Shown piece after piece: positions 22,242-32,236 of a stretch of DNA of 64,000 nucleotides. A program made the translations under genes and the position numbers. The DNA comes from Trichostrongylus colubriformis (taxonomy: Eukaryota > Nematoda > Chromadorea > Rhabditida > Trichostrongylidae), in contig OZ022260.1 in assembly GCA_963978905.1 (NCBI GenBank), forward strand, positions 39,864,259 to 39,928,258, in the 5' to 3' direction. Within the stretch, counting starts at the first letter, position 1; each line of letters starts with the position of its first letter. A model generated the notes under the pieces. The model was not told the DNA's origin. It ran no database searches and worked only from the letters and a program-made list of their open reading frames with translations.

Positions 22242-23593
22242 ATGGGTACCATGCTCCATTACGCTGTCACCGGCACATTCATCAGTACCGCCATCGCCAT
22301 TGGTGTGACATTCGTGATCATCTTCGACGTCATGAGTGACATTAACGAATTTCAGAGAGACATCGAGAAAGATCTAGACCAATTCAAGGTTAGCTTATAC
22401 AGTTGACGCTGGACTGATCTGGACTTGCTCATAATTCGTCTTACCATTACAGCACATAGCTAACGATGCCTGGAAGACAATGATGGGAGCTCAACAAAAC
22501 GAGGGTGCCACGGTCTTCACCTCTGTAAGGATCCGAAGAGGTGGAAGCTACAACACTGGAGCTGGTGGCTCTTACTCAAGTGGTGGTGGTGGTGGAGGTG
22601 GTTGTGCATGTGCAGCCAAAGCAGCCGGTTGCCCAAGAGGACCACCAGGTTAGCACTGATCTGGAATTTCACTGTGATAACTCACTTTTCTTGAGCTAAT
22701 TTTTCAAGGACCTCCTGGTCTACCTGGACAGCCAGGATTGGATGGTGAAGCAGGTCTTCCTGGAAGAGCAGGCGGAGCTGGTTACGCTACAGAAGGAGGC
22801 CATGGTGGAGGGTGTATTCAGTGCCCAGCAGGACCACCTGGTGCACACGGACCAGATGGACCTCCTGGCCCAGCTGGACCTTCAGGAAATCCTGGACAAG
22901 ATGGAGACAGCATGGGAGGAGGTAAAAATAGCTTCTTATGAACAGAACATTTACTTATTTCAGTAGAACATTTACTAAACATGAATTACACAGGTATGCC
23001 AGGACCACCTGGCCCTCCAGGAGCACCTGGATCGGATGGACAACCTGGCAGCCCTGGACAAGATGGAGCACCTGGAGCACCAGGTATATGGAAGAAAATA
23101 GTTAATCACGCGATCCACACATTTATTTTTTATTTCAGGAACAAGGTCCACTGCTCTTCCAGGACCAGCAGGACCACCCGGACCAGCTGGTGCTCCCGGA
23201 ATGCCAGGACAAGATGGTGATCATCTGGGAGGTGGGCAGCCAGGACCCGCAGGACCTCCTGGCCGTCCTGGTAACGACGGAGCACCAGGAGCACCAGGAG
23301 CACCTGGAATGGCTGGTGGCAGTGGAGCACCAGGATCTGATGCCGCGTACTGTCCATGTCCTCCACGTGCTGGAGGTGGAGCACCTGTTAGCACAAATTA
23401 TGGCACCGCAGCAACGGTCCGACCAGCTCCTAGTGGTGGAAGATCATATTCAACTGGCGGAGCAAGGACCAGCTACAACCAACCATCACGCGCTGCTTCG
23501 TATTCCGGTGGAGCTAGATCGGGAGGTGGTAGCTACAACGCCGGAACACGAGCTGGTTACAAGAAGCGTCGTGTCGTTCACGCCACTGCTTAG
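22242..23593 (+). CDS. Cuticle collagen
   Basis: Secreted structural collagen of the nematode cuticle. Coding exons: 22242-22388, 22453-22648, 22709-22921, 22994-23083 and 23139-23593, giving about 366 residues with all joins in phase. Residues 1-49 form the nematode cuticle collagen N-terminal domain: a hydrophobic segment ([20 protein letters not shown]) then an amphipathic helix. RIRR near residue 78 fits the subtilisin-like processing site. A Gly-rich stretch and [10 protein letters not shown] precede Gly-X-Y blocks, interrupted by CIQC and ending in YCPC. The tail is Tyr/Gly/Arg-rich and suits tyrosine cross-linking. Introns are 55-72 nt. Oddities: exon 4 uses the acceptor TTTTCAAG, and exon 6 opens with eight residues (TRSTALP region) that break Gly-X-Y. 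The family is certain; the exact orthologue is not. Confidence 0.93.
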
Positions 23594-23615
23594 ACGTTCG
23601 ATTTATACTCTTTTG

Positions 23616-23621
23616 AATAAA
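23616..23621 (+). terminator. Poly(A) signal of the collagen gene
   Basis: AATAAA 23 bases after the stop codon, followed by AT-rich sequence; a typical nematode short 3' UTR. Confidence 0.8.
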
Positions 23622-23676
23622 GTTTCACATGTAAGAAGTCCTTCATGGTTCACAATATGACACCTAAACAGTTTAA

Positions 23677-24140
23677 AGGCAGCATTAGGGGAAATTCGGA
23701 CGAAAAGTAAAAGAAGTAGTGAATATGAAAGCTGAGATGCCTAGTAACAGGATAGTTGAGTAAAAACGGATGGAATGGTCAAAAAACACGAGAAACAGGA
23801 CCCCATCCACCACTGATTCTGGACGCGGATGACCTTTCCGTCAAGAGGAGGGTAGTCCGCACAAGATTTGCATTGGCATTGCCAAGGTAAACACGAAGGG
23901 ATGTTCGGGAATGCGACAGCATCTATTTTCTTGTGATGAGCTTCAAGCTAAAAGTGAGAAAGCTGGCTGCGATACTTTCTTACCTGCTGATCTCCTTGAC
24001 CAACCTCACCGTGGTCAATCACTAATCACGTCGCTCGGAGGCGGGGTCGATCATCCAAAGGCGGCAGCTCTTATCCTTTGTGCCGTTTCTACAGAACGAA
24101 GGCGCGCTTTTTCATCGGGATTTTGCCACAGATAGCCTTC
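23677..24140 (+). repeat. T1 MITE, 3'-truncated
   Basis: Starts AGGCAGCATTAGGGG after TTAA (23673-23676), within 60 bases of the collagen poly(A) signal. It matches the complete copies at 34460 and 36573, but its 3' end is lost where the long-TIR element begins (about 24146). Confidence 0.7.
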
Positions 24141-24145
24141 TTACT

Positions 24146-25240
24146 AGGGAAGGTATTTTACTTCCCACGGAACTTTGAAATGAGACCCGGGGGGATCGAT
24201 AGAGCTTCGAACGCAACTGTGAGAACCAAAATTGCTACCTGGCATTCTGAAGCGAGTTACGATGGCTCAAAGTTTGCCTGTGACTTGCCTGTGACATCTC
24301 AATGGCGAGGCGCTTCGTCATCAGCATGACTAGCGTAGAACCAGTAGTGGCCTTTGTGGCTCAATGATAGTGCCCCGGTTCTGCAGGTGTGAGGTCGTGG
24401 GTTTGCTTCGCCGGTGCGGCTTCTTTTGCATTTTGTGTTTCATTGTCAGTAAGTGCTTTCCTTTCACTTCTAAACGTTTCCTTGTATGATATTCGCGCGC
24501 AGGGGGTCGAATTACCCCTCTGTGCAAATTTCCAGCCGGATCCAGTTTTTGGCCAAACTTCGGAAAATTTGGGGTGGCCAGGGGTTAAGTAGGAGTTTTT
24601 TGAACTTCCTTCCACAAAAAATCCTGCAAGCTGAACAAGATAACCTAAACATACCTATCATACTTGCCCATCACACTAAACGCACGTAACGAGGCCAAAT
24701 GAGAGCATTTGCTCGGCAAGGGTCAGCGGCTTCTCCTTTGTTGAATGGGTTGCCAGCCAATAGCCCATCAATTTTTCCGAGATTTGGTCAAATTCTCGAA
24801 TTGGCTGAAAACTTGTCACATAGGGTAATTTGATCCCCTTAACACGAAAATCACACTGGTTCTGCGTGAAAATGTATGGTTCGGGCGCTATGGGCTCCCA
24901 AACATACCATGAAATAGTACTACTCTTTTTTTCAGAAAAACCTTCATAACTTCATTCAGGTAATTGTCTGACAGATTCTGAATACAGATTTGAGACCAGC
25001 ATTATAACCGCGTACAGTGATATGTGTCTCATTGCAAATGGCCATTTCGACAAACCGTCTGATGGCAAAGTGCCTCGCCAATGAGGTGTCACAGGCAAAC
25101 CTTGACCCATGGTAGCTTGCTTCAGAATGCCAGGTAGCAATTTTGGTTTTCACAGTTATAATCAGCGTTCGAAGCTCTATCGATCCCCCGGGTCACCTTT
25201 CAAAGTTCCATGGGAAGTAAAATACCTTCCCTGTTAAGTC
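24146..25240. mobile_element. Long-TIR non-autonomous DNA element
   Basis: About 190-bp inverted repeats: 24146-24335 (AGGGAAGGTATTTTACTTCC, then GGATCGATAGAGCTTCG, then TACCTGGCATTCTGAAGC) mirrored at about 25040-25235. The centre has no transposase-like frame. A tRNA-like stretch lies inside at about 24352-24425. Superfamily not assigned; no clear target duplication. Confidence 0.6.
24352..24425 (+). other. tRNA-like sequence (A-box-like, weak B-box)
   Basis: TGGCTCAATGATAG resembles a tRNA A-box, and GGTCGTGGGTTTGCTTC sits where a B-box would be, but the acceptor ends do not pair and the B-box is degenerate. Probably the head of another tRNA-derived repeat, not a tRNA gene. Confidence 0.3.
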
Positions 25241-25398
25241 ATTTTCGACTGTTCTTTGCTGCAGGTGGGTTGTTAACATTTTTTTAATTTAAAAACGCTT
25301 TTTGCTTTCAACCACCTATTGCATGTTCCAAGTCCACGTAAATCGTTCTCTTAACATCACAAGCACATACTCAATCATTTATAGGAACGGTGTGAGAA

Positions 25399-25534
25399 AT
25401 GGACCCGGTGGATGCCGTCGCGACTGCTGTAAGTTACAAAAACATAAACATCACACTAATTTTTGTATTGAGAAATAATAGTGATGTTATAGGTGAACAG
25501 TGTTGAGGATGTTATGAAGGGCCGACAAAAAGTG
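25399..25534 (+). CDS. First two coding micro-exons of an unidentified gene
   Basis: ATG at 25399 opens a 30-base exon (25399-25428, MDPVDAVATA) ending at donor GTAAGT. A 64-base intron ends GTTATAG, and a 42-base exon follows (25493-25534, VNSVEDVMKGRQKV) ending at donor GTGAGT. Both joins are phase 0. An acceptor-like TTTATAG just before the ATG (about 25383) could be a trans-splice site. The peptide looks like an amphipathic cytosolic N-terminus with no signal peptide; I do not recognise the family. No in-phase continuation was found, since the sequence beyond is transposon, so the rest may lie across a long intron or the gene may be truncated. Confidence 0.45.
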
Positions 25535-25670
25535 GTGAGTGCATTAATGGTAGTCTGTCTAAATAACTCTAATGACGAAAATTTGAAAGCGTTACCAATT
25601 AATAAGGTAGAAGAATAAAATCAACTAGATAAAGGAGTCATAAAGTAGTTATGGAGTTCCTTAGGATTAA

Positions 25671-26189
25671 TTAACTTATAAAATCATTTAGATACAGGCA
25701 TCTAGTAAGACAGGTTAGAAAGGTCTCTAATTTATATCCAGAATCTTGTAATTGTCTATAGGTGTGTTGAAGTCTTTCAAAATCTTTTTGATAGGTACAG
25801 GTTCGTGCTACTCTTAGTACTTCTGTGTATATGGTATTGTGTTTGATTTTGGAGGAAATGTTAGTGGATATATTAGGAAATCTTTTAATGGGGAATTCAA
25901 AATTGTCCGTTTTGTTACACATTTTGGTATTGATCCTCTCGACTTTAATTAAAATTTCTGGGTCTAAATAATTACATTTATAATCATTTTCGTGTGTAGT
26001 TTCTAATCTTAATATGTTATCGTATATCATGTTGAGTTTGTTAAGAGTAGTGGTGGAATCTTTGTTATGTAGAACTATGATGTCATCCATATACCTAAAA
26101 GGTTTGAAGTTAGTACAAGGATGCTGAGTTATGGGCAAAAGCTTGAAAGGATGGAGTTTGAAGTTAGAATTGGTGCTTTTGATTTGCAT
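25671..26189 (-). pseudogene. Reverse transcriptase C-terminal fragment
   Basis: A 172-codon minus-strand frame with RYMDDIIVL at about residues 30-38, the catalytic YMDD box of a reverse transcriptase. Downstream come a connection-like region and a block reading FPIKRFPNISTNIS...NTIYTEVLRVARTCTYQ, then DFERLQHTYRQLQDSGYKLE. This pattern (basic IK.N...E..R..R.C...DF) recalls the thumb region of Penelope-like elements more than LINEs, but the assignment is tentative. No GIY-YIG domain or 5' RT part is present. The upstream end carries an ATGCTGAGTTATGGGCAAAA motif shared with the SINE-like family at its boundary. Confidence 0.6.
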
Positions 26190-26374
26190 TAGAGAGTAAA
26201 CGTATTCATAATAGGACGAAGAGTCTCACACCTTCTTTACTCACTTACTCTTTCTACTCTTTGTGTATGGAAGTTTTTCGCCAAAAACTCCGCAACATTG
26301 CTTTGACCTCTTCTCCAGTACACCTTTCCTTCGGCATGAAGCGGGAATGCTAAACGGACAAATGTGCAGAGGTA

Positions 26375-27461
26375 TTAGGTTGGCTGGAAAGTAATGAGAC
26401 GAATACAGTGGTGAGTTTCGGCAGCATATATTTTTGGACGTCGAAATCGTAATAGGACAAAACTCAGGAATTTAGTGTCTTAAGACCCGTACATATACGC
26501 CACCAAAGGGATATGGTCCACACTCCCTTCATGCTTCACCAACGTGTCGGAGATAGACGAGAAGAAAACGCTATATCGGGCAGCTCTCCTTCTACATTAC
26601 CGTTCCGGCAAATCCGCGGATGAGGCCCACCGGCTACTGCTAGAGAAAATGAAGGATCAAGCACCATCTCGAGCGGTGCTTCAGATGGTACGGCAAGTTC
26701 GAAAAATGCCTCGAAACTGTATTCGATCGGGATGTCCACCTACGCAAAAAAAGTAGCTTATACTTGCCATTTGTGTAGAATGATTTAACGTCACAGGGCG
26801 CAACTTGCGGCCTCCTCGGATGCTCCTGAATCCACGGTACACGATGTTCTTCGTGCGTCAGGTAAAGTGGTAGTTCTATTAGGTTGACCGGAAAGTTTCC
26901 CGTCATGGAATCCAACGGCCAAGCTTTGCGACTTTACCAATCTTCTCCAGTCCAGATTCAACAGTTGATTGGGCACGGCCAAGCATCGCTGCAAGTTCCC
27001 TGGTAGTGGCGTACGGATCCTCTTCCACGGTGGATTGCAGCAATTTCAAGTCTAACTCCATCGGCCGGCCGGACCTTGAATCATCTTGAAGAGAAGAATC
27101 TCCTTTCTTGAACTTGGCCATCCAGGTCTTACATGTGTCGTAAGAGATAGCGTCAGCGCCATATGTATCCACTATCTTGGCTTCAGCTTTCTTTGCGTTT
27201 AAGCCAGACTAATGAAGGAAAAGAAGACAGTGCCTCAGGTGCATCCTGTTGGGTTGAAACTTGAGCGGCATTTTGGAATCTAAATCTGGGTGCGTGTGAG
27301 GTAGTGATGTGAAAGAGTCTCTTGTGTGCTTCATGCACACCCCACGAGTCATAAACATACATGCAAGGCTAATATGGTGCGTTCAAACACGTGACGGGAA
27401 ACTTTCCGGTCAACCTAATACGTAGTACTACGAAATCTGTCTCATTACTTCCCGGACAGTC
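26375..27461 (+). mobile_element. Outer, deleted mariner carrying a nested mariner
   Basis: The left end is TTAGGTTGGCTGGAAAGTAA after TA (26373-26374); the right end has TCATTACTTCCCGGAC and decays near 27461. A plus-strand frame from 26544 (MSEIDEKKTLYRAALLLHYR, then SADEAHRLLLEKM) matches the N-terminal region of the mariner at 41832-43082, and a helix-turn-helix remnant (VHDVLRAS) continues to about 26877. There the second mariner interrupts, and the catalytic half is deleted. Confidence 0.75.
26879..27418 (-). mobile_element. Inner mariner, 540 bp, keeping only the DNA-binding half
   Basis: Ends TTAGGTTGACCGGAAAGTTT and its exact mirror, flanked by TA on both sides (26877-26878; 27419-27420). 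The minus strand encodes a paired helix-turn-helix domain: MPLKFQPNRMHLRHC at the start (one in-frame stop follows), then YDTCKTWMAKFKKGDSSLQD, SRSGRPMELD and a second HTH (ATTRELAAMLGRAQSTVE). The catalytic domain is wholly absent. The ends are the best preserved in the region, so it is probably the youngest insertion here. Confidence 0.8.
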
Positions 27462-27464
27462 GCC

Positions 27465-30270
27465 GCTTCGGCGGCAAGTCAAGAGTCGCTCTCTTACACC
27501 TTAGTAGGCGAAGATCTCATGTGCTGCTCACCAAGAGCCTTGCCCGATGAGATGGGAGACCTAGAGCTTACAAGCATGACAACGCGCCCCATGATGGAGG
27601 CCGCGACGCGCGAGCTCATGCTTCGCGGTAGTCAGTAACTCTGCACATTTGTCCGTTTACCGACACTCGGCATGAGTCACTTCGTTTCGATTGAGAAAGA
27701 TCTTACTAACTTTGCAGGGGGGGGGGGAAGTAAACATTACGCGCCTATAGTGACTGATATGCCTTGATAAATAGGTATGTAGCGGGAGGCATTACGCTTC
27801 ATTTGTAGCTTTTCCATTACTCGGCTAGGTGGTGAGTCTTCACACGTAACTGGGACAAACCGTACATGCATTGAAGTCTTTGGGTAGGCTGAAAATCACA
27901 GAGTACGTCTTTATACCGTGATCAGAACCAGAGTCATACATGAACTCAGGGAGTCTCGAGTGGTTGTTGGTGTTTATCAGCGAAGGAAGTGGTCTAGGAG
28001 CCGGCTATAGGCGGATAGGAGGTGAGATCAAAAGATGAAAAGGAAATGCTGTGGTAAAAGGAAACGCAGGAGGTATCGTACGAAGCTACCTTCCAGAAGA
28101 AGCGGACGGTTATCGAGACCGTGAATTTTTGCAGACAACTATTTCTGTGTAAAATGATGTCTGCACGAAATCAAAGAAATTTATGGCCCATGAAGGCTGG
28201 CTCAATCATTCCTGCCTGTCGCCATTTATAGCAGCGCTAAATGCAGCGTACTCTCATCCGCGACCACTGATGCCTTCTCTGAACTTGGTAGGTATTGTTC
28301 AGAGCTCGCAATTCGGCGATTCAGGCGTGAAAAAGGATAATATCGATGAAGCGGTTCGGGCGGGAGGGAGGGATGAGATACGTATCGATTAAGTAAACAA
28401 TACGCCTAAAGTTCATCATTTCACACCAGTAACAGCTTTGCTTCGACTTGTCCACGAGTTCACAAGCTGGTCAAAAGCGATCTGACAATCACAAGATATC
28501 TTGCCGCTCGCCCGCTCTCTGAACGTAGCGGACTCGTTCCACTGCCAAAGTGAAAAAGCTCCTGACGATGGCTTTGGCTCAAAATGTAATGTAGAAGGAA
28601 GGAAAGTTGTTCGAAGCGGTGTCTAGGTCACCGTCAAAGGCTTTGCGAAACTCCGGTACCGCTCTAACAAATGCAGAGGTGGAACTTCAGCAAGTAAAAA
28701 ACGAAAATGCTAGATATTCTGGAAACGTGTGGGAGCGCAGTCGGATGCGCACAACAACAAAAGCAGTCGCCATACCACAATTTCAACCCAAAGTTACCAA
28801 TTTATATGCTACCAGTTTCTTATATGCTGTAAAAACTTCTCGAGTAAGAAAATGCGCCTCGTTTCTGTTCGATAATAACAAGAAAAATGGAAATTATGTC
28901 GACCAGTATGCAGTTACTATGAAAGCAGCGATCGGCTGGTAGCAGAATATCAACCAGTCGCGGATTGAATCAATTGAATTGGTATGATTGAACGCCTGAT
29001 CATGGATCCCTCAAATGTGACCAATTTGGAAATGCTCGAAAAGATTGCTGCTGAAGTGACTGCACCAGCATGTTCCAACTTCAGCCTTTTCGAAGGAGAC
29101 AAAACCTAGGGGCCCATCTCAACGATGAGCTCGAAAAGGTAATCAAGAAGAAGAAAGATGAAAAGCAATGGGTCTCTATGATTTTTGTGGCAGTCGAAAC
29201 GCAAGATGGATGCTATGTTTTACTCATCTCTTCAACAAGTGCTCGGTGATGTGAAAAGCGCCATCATGTCAATTCAAAAGTATAAAAGGCACCGCAAATT
29301 GCAGTAGTTGTCGAGTGTGCGTCACTTTGAAAATCTTCGACCAAGTTCCAGAGGCCGACTGTAGGAGACGGTCAATGAGTCAAACGTGCGGGTTTTGGCG
29401 CCATTAAAGTTGTTCAAGCAGCCTGTCGAATAATAAGAAACGGCGAAGATTGGAATAGATAAATTCAGTCAAGTCTTACTATAGATCCGAAAATTTTTCG
29501 ATCAAGTGAAAACTCATGAATTTTTCTGGGGAGCTTTTTGTCATCAGCAAGTACCGAACGTGCTTCTTGAAGCAATCCAATTTCTCGAAGCTGTTCAGCC
29601 TGTCTTCAAAAGGTCATAACCACTGGACGTGCGCCTGTGAAAGATGCTGCATACTTCAATGCCATTTGAGCCCATCAAAGACCTCTTTCTTTGTTGCTGT
29701 TTATTCTTGGCACGGCCATGCGACAGAGAACATTTATATGGAGCCGCCACTGACGCTGGAATATGCTGATGATGGGCTGCTGGTGGACTGAGCCGAGTTA
29801 AAACCAGAGGGTTCTGTCAACAGCGAAAAGTAGATCGGTACGCACAGAGTATGGCCCAACATCAGTAAGACGGTGGGTATATGCAACGCCGTTACTTTTT
29901 CGTCCGTCAGCTTGATAGAACTCATCTGCCTGTGGCTGCGGAGTTCTTTGCGTGAGAATAAGGAGGGTGGAGGAAACTTCGAATCCTCACTGCGTCAGTT
30001 TTTGTTGAATGATCTTTAAAGTATGAAGCTGAGCGTTATCCGAAGCAGAACAGTCCCCTTCCGTTAACCCTGCCACCAACATCTACCGTAACTTTTCGGA
30101 CATCACTTCTCACTCACAGCAGCAGGAGTGTGTCAGGACAGTCTGATCAGATTGCAGGAAGGCATAGTGGATCATACTGATCAGTTTGAGGGGCCATAGT
30201 GGACCATATATTTACATCACCACCTAACAGTCAACGTACGGTTTCTCTACCAAACAGTCGACGTAGTATT
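27465..30270. other. Region without a recognised gene
   Basis: Holds a 12-base G-run at 27717-27728, a block repeated from 16136 (28290-28400), and a string of short open frames (28183-28392, 28607-28942, 29516-29791). The last two have slightly protein-like composition, but stops break them and no motif is recognisable; they could be a long-dead retroelement. No RNA gene was seen. Confidence 0.35.
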
Positions 30271-30279
30271 TCTAGAGTG

Positions 30280-31040
30280 GAGATCTGAGATTGGGAAAAC
30301 GGGGGAGGGGGAAAGGCCCTGTTACCTCACACGTACCATCGCTTCCTGTTATCGCACAGGACCCACTCTTCATCGACTATTATTAGGCCGATGAAGAATG
30401 GTTCATTTCCCTGGCGAACAAGCAGAATCGAACAGGCTTTGAGACGGGTGAGACACTGTTCGTCGGTCAAATCATGGGGTATTCATTGATGCTTCTTACT
30501 TACCATGCCGACTGAAGCTAGGTGCTTGATCCCGGTGCCAGTACTATAGTGAGATCCATTTCTGCTGCCACCACTCGAAGCGTTGCATTCGGTTCCGACT
30601 CAACGGCTGTACGTAGAGCTTGACCATGCAGCCAGCGGCAATCGGTGAGCACAGGCAGGTTTGTCCTCGAGATCAAAATCTTCACAGGAAAACTTCGAGA
30701 ACCAGTACCTCACGGCTAGGTGTGAAGGTGCTCCAAGCCGAGTGAAACTTTTATGTTGTGGACTGAATCTGCCACAGAATGTCTGAGTTTGGATTACTGG
30801 AGCATGATCGCCGGGTTCTTCAATTTTTAGGATTATAGCAAAAAACAAGGTACATTCTAAATGAGAAGAAAAAAATTTCACAAGACACTTGGGTGCGATC
30901 GCAATAAGGGGCCATTTGAAATTTGCACATCTAAGCACCTTGGACGGATCTCTGAAGGGTTGATCTGCACAATGAGAAGTATTTTTCCCCCAAAACTGAG
31001 TGGAGAAAAGAAGGAGTTTTCCAACCGTTCTAGGCATGGC
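30280..31040 (-). pseudogene. Decayed mariner transposase
   Basis: Minus-strand frames keep pieces in mariner order: HLAVRYWFSKFSCEDFDLED (HTH linker) near 30.7 kb, LTDEQCLTRLKAC near 30.46 kb, and IIVDEEWVLCDNRKRW near 30.38 kb, which matches the first catalytic aspartate block (VTGDEKWVLYDN). The later DNARPH and SPDL blocks are gone and no terminal repeats were identified. Confidence 0.6.
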
Positions 31041-31238
31041 TTTGAAAAATGCCTAAATTGGAATGTCCCCTCCCGTCACCGCGATAGCACCGAGAGTTGG
31101 TATAGTTCGATTTGAGATGACAGGATTAGGTAGAAAAGTAGCCTCTCATCAAAATAAACCAAACAGCAAATCATTTAGCAACAGCCTAAAAGAATTAATT
31201 CCAGCATCTTAACATCTGCACAAAATAAATTCAGCACG

Positions 31239-31302
31239 ATGATGACACTTTCTGGTTACTCTCTGTTTCTATTGCTGCTCATAGAACGGACAGATGGCAT
31301 GG
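31239..31302 (+). CDS. Signal-peptide exon, possibly exon 1 of the lectin/vWA gene
   Basis: ATG ATG at 31239 follows an acceptor-like AAATTCAG (about 31226-31234), suggesting trans-splicing. The exon encodes MMTLSGYSLFLLLLIERTDG, a convincing secretory leader, and ends ATGG|GTGAGA with one base of the next codon. The phase fits the exon start at 37574, which supplies two bases. Linking it to the lectin/vWA gene 6 kb downstream is inference: same strand, matching phase, and no other leader seen between. Confidence 0.45.
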
Positions 31303-31375
31303 GTGAGAAAAGAGTTTTCACAGAAGATACTTACAAAAATACAGTTTCGATGCTTTATTCCACTACTAGGTTGGA

Positions 31376-32199
31376 ACATAATTTCTGTTACACTTTTTAT
31401 TTTTCTTGCGGAAAACTGTGGAAGCTTCTGGAATATTTGGTAGTTGGGGTATATAAAGCGAGTGAGAAGGACTACTGTTTAACACATTCATATTCTCTAT
31501 GGCCTCAACTAGCAGTGGATCTACGACAATTGCTCGAGAGGGGCGAAATTCACGAACACCGCCCCGGTTCCTCAGCATGCAAGGCCACTGACCGAATCAA
31601 CCAGTCGATGGGCCCACGTACTGTCCCTCATATGGCGGCAACCCGATGGATCGATCGACTCAAATTTAAACAGAACAGTTTCAAAAGATTGCAAAAAGAA
31701 ATTTCAAAAAAAAATAAAAAAAAGGGAACTGTTGCCATCCAACACGACAGTCAGTGCCGATCTTTCTGCAGGCAATTGAACACCGTAGCCGCAAAGCTTA
31801 CCGGAAAAATGGACCGAGTCTTCTTCCGCCCAACAACGCTCGCCCACATGTGGCAAAATTGACGTGTCAAAAGATCCAGGACCTTGGTTGGACGAAGCTC
31901 CCCCACCCACCGTATTCTACGGACATGGCCCCAACTGACTACCACCTATTCCAATCTCTGACCCGCTTCCTCAACGGACGGTAGTTCAAAGACGACCATG
32001 ATCTCAGAATCGGCCTCCAGACTTTCTTCGACCAAAATCCGCAGACTTCTATGAGCAAGGCATCTATTACCTCCCTATACGCTGGCAATATATTGTTGTA
32101 TAATGGTACATATTTTGTTGACCGAAGTTAGACACAAAGAAAGAAAAATAAATTTGAAACTTTTCGTCATTGTGTAACAGAAATTATGTTCCAACCTGA
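31376..32199 (+). mobile_element. Deleted mariner (824 bp)
   Basis: Inverted ends CTAGGTTGGAACATAATTTC at the left and the mirror of TCAGGTTGGAACATAATTTC at the right, with flanking TA. The 3' coding part survives on plus (31754-32090): NNARPHVAK, WTKLPHPPYSTDMAPTDYH. The second catalytic aspartate of DNARPH is changed to Asn. Most of the N-terminal and first catalytic regions are gone. It lies inside the intron after the signal-peptide exon. Confidence 0.8.
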
Positions 32200-32236
32200 T
32201 AGTACAGCTCCAGAAACCAAGAGATGTTTAAGTATA

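Noticed and set aside
30600..31037. 145-codon minus ORF as a novel protein
   Set aside because: Its C-terminal part matches a mariner transposase linker, so it is part of a decayed transposon.
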